From the NCBI GenBank assembly GCA_013151785.1, contig JAADHP010000022.1, positions 1 through 7,315 of the forward strand: 7,315 nucleotides of DNA, in the 5' to 3' direction. The notes under the pieces were generated by a model. The model had not been told where the DNA came from. It was given only the letters and a program-made list of their open reading frames with translations, and did not search any database. A program made the position numbers and the translations under genes. The stretch is from Nitrospirota bacterium (GTDB taxonomy: Bacteria > Nitrospirota > Thermodesulfovibrionia > Thermodesulfovibrionales > JdFR-85). Shown piece by piece: positions 1 through 6,008 of this stretch (positions are counted from its first letter, which is position 1; each line of letters begins with the position of its first letter).

Positions 1-794
1 AGTCTTTCTGATTCTGTAAGCTGTTTATGAGCGAACTCCTTCAGCCGTGTAAGATTCTTGTCATCACTTTCTATATTATTCAAGTAATCCAGGTAGTCTG
101 CCCATGTCCGACGTAAAGTACTGAATCTCTGAAAATTAGTCCGCCACCAGTGTTCATCATGGCCTCCTGGTAGTTTCAGGCTTTCTTTATTCTCCTCAAA
201 TATGAGCTGTCTTTTCCTGTTGTCTATGAATATAGAATAATGAGCCATGAAATTCATTCCAAGAAGCCCATCAAACTCATTTGACAGGTCTTTTGTGATA
301 ATCACAGGCACCATCTCCTCTGTAGCATCTTTGACACTCACGGAATCAAGGATGGTCAGTATTGCAGGAGTTGTACCTCCAATGCCTGCTGCCTGCCACA
401 ATACATGGCCTTCGTCCTTCTGTAGTATTCCCATCCGTTTAGCCAGTCTTTCAAAGATAATAACATCTGCTGCGCCTGTATCAAGTGCCATTAATGCAGA
501 GTATCTGCCATTTATAGTAACAGGTATAATGATCCTTCTTGTATTACCCTCAAATGCCTTATAGGGTACTGTGAAGCGGTTTTTTGCAGCGTCACCTCCT
601 CCTTTACTGCGAAGGGTCTTTTCTTGCATATTAGCACTTTCTTCATCTCTAATGCCTCCCGGGTTTGAGTATCTTTCCAGGTCCTCATTGGTAAAATATG
701 GCACATCCTGGGCTGATGCAATGATGACACACCATAAGGGACTGATTATTAACACAAACAATGTCAGAAGAGCTATCATAGTCTTTTTCTTCAT
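1..794 (-). CDS. Secreted retropepsin-like (clan AA) aspartic protease, 3' end cut by window edge
   Basis: This open frame runs from ATG at 794 leftward for 264 codons with no stop, so it continues past position 1 and is partial at its C-terminus. Residues 2-28 form a signal peptide: three lysines, a long hydrophobic stretch, and an ASA-Q-like cleavage site near residue 28. After a polar linker, residues about 88-200 match the single-domain retropepsin-like fold: IIIPVTINGRYSALMA, then the catalytic motif LDTGAAD with Asp105, and later DGLLGMNFM at 175-183, the family's second hydrophobic-Gly motif. Such domains work as homodimers, so a periplasmic or cell-surface protease is inferred. Residues 200-264 are a Trp- and charge-rich helical extension that I do not recognise. 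An in-frame TTG at 809, with AAAAGG seven bases upstream, is a possible alternative start and would add five residues. The gene is divergent from rpsU. The substrate is unknown. Confidence 0.82.
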   Translation of the reverse strand, partial: MKKKTMIALLTLFVLIISPLWCVIIASAQDVPYFTNEDLERYSNPGGIRDEESANMQEKTLRSKGGGDAAKNRFTVPYKAFEGNTRRIIIPVTINGRYSALMALDTGAADVIIFERLAKRMGILQKDEGHVLWQAAGIGGTTPAILTILDSVSVKDATEEMVPVIITKDLSNEFDGLLGMNFMAHYSIFIDNRKRQLIFEENKESLKLPGGHDEHWWRTNFQRFSTLRRTWADYLDYLNNIESDDKNLTRLKEFAHKQLTESER

Positions 795-870
795 GAGATA
801 TATTATCAATAATCAACCTTTTCTTTCAAATCAGTTTGTCTTCAAAGAAAACCCATCAATCACCGATGCC

Positions 871-904
871 AATCGATAAAAGACAGATCTCAAATCTGTC
901 GATT
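871..904. repeat. Palindrome in the divergent protease/rpsU intergenic region
   Basis: GACAGAT at 882-888 and ATCTGTC at 894-900 form a perfect 7-bp inverted repeat around a 5-base loop. Flanking arms AATCGA (871-876) and TCGATT (899-904) are also inverted and overlap the inner arm by two bases. Read on the minus strand, the inner hairpin is followed by TTTTAT, so it resembles a weak terminator or attenuator in the protease leader. A DNA-binding operator is equally possible. The structure is visible; its function is inferred. Confidence 0.5.
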
Positions 905-917
905 GACTCATCAGTCA
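904..917. repeat. Short palindrome TGACT-CATC-AGTCA upstream of rpsU
   Basis: A perfect 5-bp inverted repeat with a 4-base loop sits directly beside the palindrome at 871-904 and about 45 bases upstream of the rpsU -35 box. On the + strand it is followed by GTTTTATG, so it could form a weak hairpin with a short T-run. Its position between divergent genes fits an operator better than a terminator, because no gene ends here. At this length it could also be chance. Confidence 0.3.
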
Positions 918-962
918 GTTTTATGGACAGGTGGATATTGACCCCAAATCCAGTAACTTATC

Positions 963-992
963 TTGACACTGACTTTATTCACTTGCTATATT
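963..992 (+). promoter_or_regulatory. Sigma70-type promoter for the rpsU operon
   Basis: A perfect -35 box TTGACA (963-968) is followed by an 18-base spacer and TATATT (987-992) as the -10 box. Transcription would begin near 999-1000, leaving a leader of about 35 bases before rpsU. The surrounding DNA is AT-rich. This is the only convincing consensus promoter in the window and it stands in front of the whole rpsU-to-rpoD cluster. Confidence 0.72.
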
Positions 993-1008
993 ATATATGT
1001 TAAATTTT

Positions 1009-1019
1009 AAGGAGAGGAG
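1009..1019 (+). promoter_or_regulatory. Shine-Dalgarno region of rpsU, unusually far from the ATG
   Basis: AAGGAGAGGAG is a strong purine-rich ribosome-binding sequence, but the nearest AGGAG core ends 14 bases before the rpsU ATG and the AAGGAG core ends 19 bases before it. Usual spacing is about 5-9 bases. The rpsU frame has a TAA stop at 1028-1030, so no earlier rpsU start exists. The AAGGAG core is instead ideally spaced (6 bases) for an out-of-frame GTG at 1021. Confidence 0.65.
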
Positions 1020-1020
1020 T

Positions 1021-1062
1021 GTGATTTTAAAGAATGCCCACTGTGAGTGTAAAGGAAAGTGA
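1021..1062 (+). other. Possible 13-codon leader peptide overlapping the rpsU start
   Basis: A GTG six bases after AAGGAG opens a frame reading MILKNAHCECKGK and stops with TGA at 1060-1062, inside rpsU. It uses the strong Shine-Dalgarno better than rpsU does. It could be a regulatory or re-initiation leader for S21 synthesis. It is short and could be fortuitous; no homologue is known to me. Confidence 0.2.
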
Positions 1063-1234
1063 ATCCTTTGAAATTGCACTGAAAAGATTCAAAAAGCAGT
1101 GTGAGAAGGAGGGAATTCTCTCAGAGATTAAAAAGAGAGAACACTATGAAAAGCCCAGTGTGAAGAGAAAAAAGAAAATATTAGCAGCTCGCAAAAAGGC
1201 CCTCAGAAAGATGAGATTTGCCCAGGGAAGATGA
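1034..1234 (+). CDS. rpsU: 30S ribosomal protein S21
   Basis: This gene encodes a 66-residue basic protein of the small ribosomal subunit that helps translation initiation near the 3' end of 16S rRNA. The N-terminus has the family pattern MPTVSVKESESFEIALKRFK, followed by CEKEGILSEIKKREHYEKPS (S21 signature) and a lysine/arginine-rich tail from about residue 44 ending RFAQGR. Length is normal for S21 (about 57-71). The start is fixed by this conserved N-terminus and by the in-frame stop at 1028-1030. It is the first gene of the operon, behind the promoter at 963-992. Its TGA overlaps the ATG of yqeY as ATGA, which suggests translational coupling. Confidence 0.97.
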   Translation: MPTVSVKESESFEIALKRFKKQCEKEGILSEIKKREHYEKPSVKRKKKILAARKKALRKMRFAQGR

Positions 1235-1686
1235 CAGCACGCCTATTAGAGAGCATTGAGGCCGACCTCAGGGAGTCACTGAAGAGTGCCAACAAAACAA
1301 AGGTTTCTGTTCTCAGGATGATAAAGGCCTCAATAAAAAACAGAGAGATTGATAAAGGTTCCCCCCTTACTGATGAGGAGATCATAGAAGTCCTTGTCTC
1401 TCTCGTAAAGCAGAGAAGGGAGTCTATAGAGGAGTTCAGGCGGGCTGGAAGGAATGACCTTGTGAAACAGGAAGAGGAGGAACTCTCAATCCTCCAATCC
1501 TATATGCCTGAGCAGCTTTCTGAGGAAGAGCTTGTCAATCTGATACGTGCTGCTATTGAGGAAGCTGGTGCGACCTCACCCCGTGATATGGGAAAGGTAA
1601 TGAAGCTCATTATGCCCAGGGTGAAAGGCAGGGCAGATGGTAAGGTGGTCAATCAGAAGGTAAGGGAGATCCTTCAGGGAAGTTAA
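1231..1686 (+). CDS. yqeY: GatB/YqeY domain protein
   Basis: This 151-residue, all-helical protein belongs to the GatB/YqeY family, whose C-terminal part resembles the tail domain of the GatB subunit of tRNA-dependent amidotransferase. Typical family features are SVLRMIKASIKNREID (about 26-41), the LTDEEIIEVLVSLVKQRRES stretch (about 46-65), the EEELSILQSYMPEQLSEEEL segment (about 81-100), and a C-terminal DMGKVMKLIMPRVKGRADGK region (about 118-137). Full length is usual (about 148). The cellular role is not firmly established; a tRNA-related function is inferred from the GatB similarity. The ATG overlaps the rpsU stop by four bases. The rpsU-yqeY-dnaG-rpoD order is widespread in bacteria. 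A 209-base gap follows. Confidence 0.94.
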   Translation: MTARLLESIEADLRESLKSANKTKVSVLRMIKASIKNREIDKGSPLTDEEIIEVLVSLVKQRRESIEEFRRAGRNDLVKQEEEELSILQSYMPEQLSEEELVNLIRAAIEEAGATSPRDMGKVMKLIMPRVKGRADGKVVNQKVREILQGS

Positions 1687-1697
1687 TCAATAGTCAG

Positions 1698-1710
1698 TCG
1701 ATATCATCGA
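1698..1710. repeat. Small palindrome TCGAT-ATC-ATCGA after yqeY
   Basis: Two perfect 5-base arms surround a 3-base centre, 11 bases after the yqeY stop codon. There is no T-run after it, so it is not a convincing intrinsic terminator. It may be a weak RNA hairpin at the end of the rpsU-yqeY message. The rest of 1711-1810 is AT-rich and shows neither a gene nor a consensus promoter that I can defend. Confidence 0.25.
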
Positions 1711-1810
1711 AATATATGAATAAAGATTATTCTTGTGGAAGACCTTTTCTGAAGAGCACATATTTTCGATATTATCAACGCACATCAATTATAGATTCTA
1801 TAGTGAAGCT

Positions 1811-1829
1811 CCCCGACCAGAGGTCGGGG
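1811..1829. repeat. Perfect GC-rich hairpin CCCCGACC-AGA-GGTCGGGG
   Basis: An 8-bp perfect inverted repeat (seven of eight pairs G-C) with a 3-base loop lies in the gap between yqeY and the nif3-like gene. It stands out strongly from its AT-rich surroundings. The following bases (CATTCTGACAG) contain no immediate T-run, so it is not a canonical intrinsic terminator. It could stabilise the 3' end of the rpsU-yqeY message, mark a processing site, or be a REP-like or IS200/IS605-end-like palindrome left by an insertion. Only the structure is directly seen. Confidence 0.7.
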
Positions 1830-1880
1830 CATTCTGACAGTTTTCGTAAGTTCAGTAATCCAAGATTGTAAAAATAACAA

Positions 1881-1887
1881 AAGGAGG
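1881..1887 (+). promoter_or_regulatory. Ribosome binding site AAGGAGG of the nif3-like gene
   Basis: A full-consensus Shine-Dalgarno sits 8 bases before the ATG at 1896. It decides this start and indicates efficient independent translation initiation after the long intergenic gap. Confidence 0.85.
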
Positions 1888-1895
1888 CTTTATCC

Positions 1896-2849
1896 ATGAC
1901 GGTTCGTCAATTATATGAAAGGGCAGTCTCTGCAGGCATGGAAAACGATCCACGGGGAAAAGAGCTTGTTGAAAAGGAAATAGAGGCAACAAAGAAGGCC
2001 TATGATGAATTGAAAGAGAAAGACAGGGAGTACTTTGACAAGGAGTCTCTTACCAACCCCTATTCAGATACAAGAATACTCAATGGTTCAGGAGATGAGG
2101 AGGTAAATGCACTTATTGCTGGCATAGATATCGAGGTGGGAGAGGTTGTGCTTGCCGACCATCTGAGATCTCGAGGCAGGAGGGTTGATCTCCTTGTCTC
2201 TCATCACCCAGAGGGCATGGCCTTTGCCAATCTGTATGAGGTAATGAAAATACAGGCTGATATCCTTGGAAGGTTTGGTGTACCCATCAACATTGCCGAG
2301 TCTTTGATGGAAAAGAGAATAAGTGAGGTTGAGAGGAGACTGATGCCAATTAATCACAACAGGGCTGTTGATGCTGCAAGGCTCCTGAATATTCCCTTTG
2401 TCTGTTTTCATACACCTGCAGATAATATGGTGGCAAGCTATCTGCAGAGGCTCTTTGATGAAAAGAAGCCCTATAAACTCTCTGATGTTATTGACCTGCT
2501 TCTTGAGATACCTGAGTACAGGGATGCAAAACGAACAGGCGCGGGTCCCAGTGTTCTTCTTGGTTCTGAGAAGCGGAAGGCAGGTAAGATATTTGTTGAT
2601 ATGACAGGAGGCACAGAGGGTTCAAAGGAGATCTTCCAGAGCCTTACCACCTCAGGGGTGAATACAATCGTGGCAATGCATCTGAGCGAAGAGCATCGTA
2701 AAGAGGCTGAAAATAATCATTTAAATGTTATAATAGCAGGACATATTGCAAGCGATAACCTTGGGCTTAATCTGCTGTTTGATAAAATCCTGGATGATGG
2801 TGTAGAGGTGATGGAATGTTCTGGTTATAAACGTTATACCCATAATTAG
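1896..2849 (+). CDS. NIF3/DUF34-family metal-binding protein
   Basis: This 317-residue protein resembles the NIF3 (NGG1-interacting factor 3, DUF34) family, cytosolic proteins with a dinuclear metal site and no settled reaction; some are labelled GTP cyclohydrolase 1 type 2 without firm proof. The family's metal-ligand motifs appear in order: VDLLVSHHPEG with His103-His104, FHTPADN with His172 and Asp176, and IIAGHIASDN with His283 followed four residues later by Asp287. In canonical members the last motif is GHxxxE, so Asp287 would replace the usual Glu. An N-terminal extension of about 70 residues, charged and helical, precedes the core, making the protein longer than the roughly 250-residue minimal form. 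The gene sits 17 bases upstream of dnaG and appears co-transcribed with it. In Bacillus a NIF3 homologue (yqfO) lies downstream of sigA, so association with this cluster recurs, but the position here differs. Confidence 0.86.
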   Translation: MTVRQLYERAVSAGMENDPRGKELVEKEIEATKKAYDELKEKDREYFDKESLTNPYSDTRILNGSGDEEVNALIAGIDIEVGEVVLADHLRSRGRRVDLLVSHHPEGMAFANLYEVMKIQADILGRFGVPINIAESLMEKRISEVERRLMPINHNRAVDAARLLNIPFVCFHTPADNMVASYLQRLFDEKKPYKLSDVIDLLLEIPEYRDAKRTGAGPSVLLGSEKRKAGKIFVDMTGGTEGSKEIFQSLTTSGVNTIVAMHLSEEHRKEAENNHLNVIIAGHIASDNLGLNLLFDKILDDGVEVMECSGYKRYTHN

Positions 2850-2866
2850 TCTGGAAGAGACTGTCC

Positions 2867-4570
2867 ATGGGATATGACAGGGTAATTGAGGAGATAAAAT
2901 CAAGGATTGATATTGTAGAGCTTATCTCAGAGTATCTGAATCTCAAGAAAACAGGCGAGAATTACAAGGCACTGTGTCCATTCCATTCAGAGAAAACACC
3001 GTCCTTTGTTGTTAGTCCTTCAAAGCAGATCTTCCACTGTTTTGGTTGTGGAGCAGGGGGAGATGTGTTCAGCTTCCTCATAAAACAGGAAAACATCTCC
3101 TTCACAGAGGCTGTAAGGCTTCTTGCTGAAAGGGCAGGTGTTCAATTAAAGGGATACAGCCGTGACACTGAGGGGCAGAGCAGGAGACAGACCCTGCTTG
3201 AGATACACAGGCTTGCCAATGAGTTTTTTCACCGCCTGCTCTGGGAGCAAAGGGAAGGCTATAACTATCTGACAAAAAGAGGCATCAGGGAGGAGACAAT
3301 CAGAGAGTTTTCCCTTGGATATGCACCTGGAGGAGGTGATGTACTTTACAGGTATCTGACAAAAAGAGGCTTTAAGGAAGAGGATATACTTGCCTCTGGG
3401 GTTTGTAAAAAGGGTGAAAACAGCATAATAGATACCTTCAGAAACAGGGTTGTATTCCCGATTTATAATATGAGAGGTGATGTGATAGCCTTTGGAGGAC
3501 GAATAATGCATGAAAGCACAATGGCACCAAAGTATCTAAATTCTCCTGAGACTATTCTTTTCAAGAAGTCCAATGAACTATACGGATTGTATCATGCAAG
3601 AAAGGAGATCAACAAAAAGGGATATATTGTGTTTACAGAGGGCTACCTCGATGTTATTGCATGCCATCAGGCAGGCATAAAGAATGTGGTTGCTCCCCTT
3701 GGAACAGCCCTTACAGAACAGCAACTCAGAAAGATAAAACCCCTTTGCAGGAAGGTGTTGCTTTTGTTTGACTCAGATGAGGCAGGAGTCAAGGCCACAA
3801 AGAAGGCATTTTCCATGATTTATGAAAATAATATGGAAGGTAAGGTTCTGCTTCTGCCTGAAGGAGATGATCCTGATTCCTTCATAAAAAGCCAGGGAGC
3901 AGAGGCATTCAAGAAAAGGTTTGGCCATGCAGAGGGAATTGTTGATTTCTTTTTTTCCACCTCCAGGTCCACTGAGGTGGAAACCATCAGGGAATTAATG
4001 CAGATTGTCTCCAGGGTGGAAGACGGGATTCTGCGGGCAAGGCTTGTAAAGGATATCTCTGAAAAGGCATCTCTGCCCGAGATCTTTATACGTGAGGAGT
4101 TGATGAAACAGCGTAAAGGCATGCTTGATACATCAGGTTCCTTCAATAGATCATTACCTGCTAATAGTGTGGATGAGATGCTTATTGCCCTGCTTATAGG
4201 GCATCCGGAATATTTAGATAAGGTAAAAGAACAACTCTCACCTGATTATATTGAAAATGAAATGGTCAGGGCCATCTATACGAAGATAATTCAAACAAAG
4301 AAGGATGACCTCTTTGCTATAATTAATGAAGACGAAAAGGCCCTTGTGTCACGTCTTTTGCTGGATATAACCTTTGATGAGGAACAACTGGACAGGAATC
4401 TTGAGGACTGTATAAAGAGGATGAGGGAAAGGAGACTAAAAAGGAGGCTTAAGGAGCTTCAGGAAGAGATGCGTATAGCCACTGAAAGAAGCGACAGGGA
4501 ATTATTAACAGGTCTTCAAAGGAAATGGACAGAACTTATCAAGGAGGGGCAGCAAAGTGGAATACTATGA
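2867..4570 (+). CDS. dnaG: DNA primase
   Basis: DnaG synthesises RNA primers for replication together with the replicative helicase. The 567-residue length is close to E. coli DnaG (581). The N-terminal CHC2 zinc-binding domain has ligands Cys37, His40, Cys58 and Cys61 in CPFHSEKTPSF and FHCFGCGAGGD. The RNA polymerase domain follows, with DTFRNRVVFPIYNMRGDVIA and FGGR, then the TOPRIM core with Glu258 in TEGYLDV and Asp302/Asp304 in FDSDEAG as metal ligands. The C-terminal part (about 430-567) is helical and fits the helicase-interacting domain. All catalytic motifs are intact. The ATG follows the nif3-like stop by 17 bases with only a weak GGAAG-type binding site, suggesting partial coupling. 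The end overlaps rpoD by 14 bases. Confidence 0.97.
   Translation: MGYDRVIEEIKSRIDIVELISEYLNLKKTGENYKALCPFHSEKTPSFVVSPSKQIFHCFGCGAGGDVFSFLIKQENISFTEAVRLLAERAGVQLKGYSRDTEGQSRRQTLLEIHRLANEFFHRLLWEQREGYNYLTKRGIREETIREFSLGYAPGGGDVLYRYLTKRGFKEEDILASGVCKKGENSIIDTFRNRVVFPIYNMRGDVIAFGGRIMHESTMAPKYLNSPETILFKKSNELYGLYHARKEINKKGYIVFTEGYLDVIACHQAGIKNVVAPLGTALTEQQLRKIKPLCRKVLLLFDSDEAGVKATKKAFSMIYENNMEGKVLLLPEGDDPDSFIKSQGAEAFKKRFGHAEGIVDFFFSTSRSTEVETIRELMQIVSRVEDGILRARLVKDISEKASLPEIFIREELMKQRKGMLDTSGSFNRSLPANSVDEMLIALLIGHPEYLDKVKEQLSPDYIENEMVRAIYTKIIQTKKDDLFAIINEDEKALVSRLLLDITFDEEQLDRNLEDCIKRMRERRLKRRLKELQEEMRIATERSDRELLTGLQRKWTELIKEGQQSGIL
3266..3370 (+). repeat. Exact 18-base direct repeat inside dnaG
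   Basis: TATCTGACAAAAAGAGGC occurs at 3266-3283 and again at 3353-3370, in frame and 87 bases (29 codons) apart. Both copies encode YLTKRG (residues 134-139 and 163-168), followed by similar stretches IREETI and FKEEDI. It lies in the early RNA polymerase domain. It probably reflects two similar helix starts that are part of the family pattern, but the nucleotide identity is striking. Confidence 0.75.
4541..4549 (+). promoter_or_regulatory. Ribosome binding site AAGGAGGGG of rpoD, inside dnaG
   Basis: A strong Shine-Dalgarno lies within the last codons of dnaG; its AAGGAGG core ends 9 bases before the GTG at 4557. It supports GTG as the rpoD start and implies that ribosomes finishing dnaG can re-initiate on rpoD. 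Confidence 0.85.
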
Positions 4571-5999
4571 CTTTTTTGATGATTTTTTGTCAGAAGAGGA
4601 GACAGACAGGGAAAGATTTGAAGAACCCACTGATGCTGAAGAGGAAGAAGCTAAAGAGGAACTGGAACATGATTTCAATCTTATATCCTCGTATTTAAAG
4701 GAGATGGGCACGGTTCCCCTGCTTACAAGAAAGGGAGAGGTTGAGATTGCCCGTCAGATTGAACAGGGAAGGGAGCGCCTATCCATGCTCACCTTCTCTG
4801 TGCCCCTGGCCATAAACAAACTCATTCAGCTTGGCGAGTCCATAGAAAAAGGTGAGGCACCTATTGATGAAATAATCAATGTTGATGGTGATGAATCTGA
4901 AGAAGACCTTTTAAAAATAAAGAGGGAATTCTATGAGCATACCCTTAAGATAAAAAAACTCTTTCAGAAGAGAAAGAGACTCTTAAGAGAAAATAAGGAT
5001 CGCTTAAAACTAAGACAGAACAGGAAGGCCATCTGTGCCGAGGTGTTTAAGCTTAATCTGACGGAAGCTGCCATTTATACCTTTGCTGATGAAATAAAGA
5101 GACTCTATGACCTCTTAGAAGAGAAGATAAAGGAATTGGAGAGTAACCCATCCAGTAAAAATCAGATACAAGAAGAGATAAAGCTTATTGAGAAGAGGGT
5201 TGGAATGGAGTACGAAGAACTCTCGCGTGTGGTAAAGGCTATCAGGAGGACAGAGGAACAGATACACAGGGCAAAAACAAAGCTTGTGGAATCAAACCTT
5301 CGGCTTGTTATCAGTATAGCAAAGAGATACATAGGTAAGGGGCTGAGCCTGGAGGATCTGATCCAGGAAGGCAACCTTGGTCTCATGAAGGCTGTGGAGA
5401 AGTTTGAATATAGAAGGGGATATAAATTCAGTACCTATGCCACATGGTGGATAAGACAGGCCATAACCCGGGCACTTGCAGACCAGTCAAGAACAATAAG
5501 GCTGCCTGTGCATATGATAGAGAGTATAAACAAGGTAAACAAAATAACAAAGGAACTTGTACAGGAACTTGGTAGAGAACCCACGGTAGAGGAGATTGCC
5601 CAGAGGGCTGAGATGTCAGAATCAAAGGTAAGGCAGATAATGAAGGCAGGAAAGGAGACCATATCCCTTGAGACCCCTGTTGGAGATGATGAGGATAGCT
5701 ATTTAATGGATTTTATAGAGGATGCTATAGTGGAGTCTCCCCTTGAGGAGGCAATGAGAGCTGACCTCAGGGAACACCTTGAAAAGGTCCTGAGTAGCCT
5801 TAAACCAAAGGAGGCTGAGGTTATCAGAAGGAGATACGGACTTGATGGTACAGATATACCCCACACACTGGAAGAGGTGGGTAAGGCAATGAGGGTAACC
5901 CGTGAACGAGTGAGACAGATAGAGGTGAGGGCTATGAGAAAACTTAAGCATCCCTCAAGAAGCAAATGGTTGAGGGATTTTATAGAGAAAGAGAAATAG
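4557..5999 (+). CDS. rpoD: RNA polymerase primary sigma factor (sigma70 family)
   Basis: This 480-residue housekeeping sigma directs RNA polymerase to -35/-10 promoters. Region 1.2 is at about 41-72 (ISSYLKEMGTVPLLTRKGE). A long coiled-coil-like non-conserved region runs to about 235. Region 2 starts near 237 (ESNLRLVISIAKRYI, DLIQEGNLGLMKAVEKFEYR), with region 2.4 YATWWIRQAITR at 294-305 keeping Gln301 and Thr304 for -10 recognition. Region 3 follows, and region 4.2 VTRERVRQIE (447-456) keeps the -35-reading Arg449, Glu450 and Arg453. The normal region 1.1 is missing: the first 37 residues are simply acidic (19 Asp/Glu). This is not a start error, because the upstream frame contains no ATG, GTG or TTG back to the stop at 4506-4508. 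It starts with GTG inside dnaG, overlapping by 14 bases. Confidence 0.97.
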   Translation: MEYYDFFDDFLSEEETDRERFEEPTDAEEEEAKEELEHDFNLISSYLKEMGTVPLLTRKGEVEIARQIEQGRERLSMLTFSVPLAINKLIQLGESIEKGEAPIDEIINVDGDESEEDLLKIKREFYEHTLKIKKLFQKRKRLLRENKDRLKLRQNRKAICAEVFKLNLTEAAIYTFADEIKRLYDLLEEKIKELESNPSSKNQIQEEIKLIEKRVGMEYEELSRVVKAIRRTEEQIHRAKTKLVESNLRLVISIAKRYIGKGLSLEDLIQEGNLGLMKAVEKFEYRRGYKFSTYATWWIRQAITRALADQSRTIRLPVHMIESINKVNKITKELVQELGREPTVEEIAQRAEMSESKVRQIMKAGKETISLETPVGDDEDSYLMDFIEDAIVESPLEEAMRADLREHLEKVLSSLKPKEAEVIRRRYGLDGTDIPHTLEEVGKAMRVTRERVRQIEVRAMRKLKHPSRSKWLRDFIEKEK

Positions 6000-6008
6000 A
6001 GCCAGGCA

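Noticed and set aside
789..825. Possible leaderless-mRNA promoter for the protease (minus strand TTGAAA, 18-base spacer, TAATAT, ending at the ATG)
   Set aside because: The -10 match is weak, and the same region holds an AAAAGG site suited to an upstream TTG start, so the two readings conflict and neither is proven.
247..879. Plus-strand open frames at 247-564 and 571-879 and a minus-strand frame at 512-730
   Set aside because: They lie over the minus-strand protease frame, have low-complexity Ser/Leu/Ile-rich translations typical of shadow frames, and lack recognisable motifs.
1701..1778. Imperfect long inverted repeat between about 1701-1718 and 1759-1776
   Set aside because: It has several mismatches and a loop of about 40 bases in AT-rich sequence, so it is not distinguishable from chance by eye.
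1733..1804. Candidate second promoter in the yqeY/nif3-like gap (TTGTGG, TATAGA, TATAGT)
   Set aside because: No pair of boxes has acceptable spacing; AT-rich DNA gives such partial matches easily.
1811..1840. Canonical intrinsic terminator after yqeY
   Set aside because: The stem is strong but it is followed by CATTCTGACAG; the nearest TTTT is 11 bases away, too far for a standard terminator.
5162..5965. Several minus-strand open frames inside rpoD and similar ones inside nif3-like and dnaG
   Set aside because: They are fully contained in strongly conserved plus-strand genes and encode no recognisable protein.
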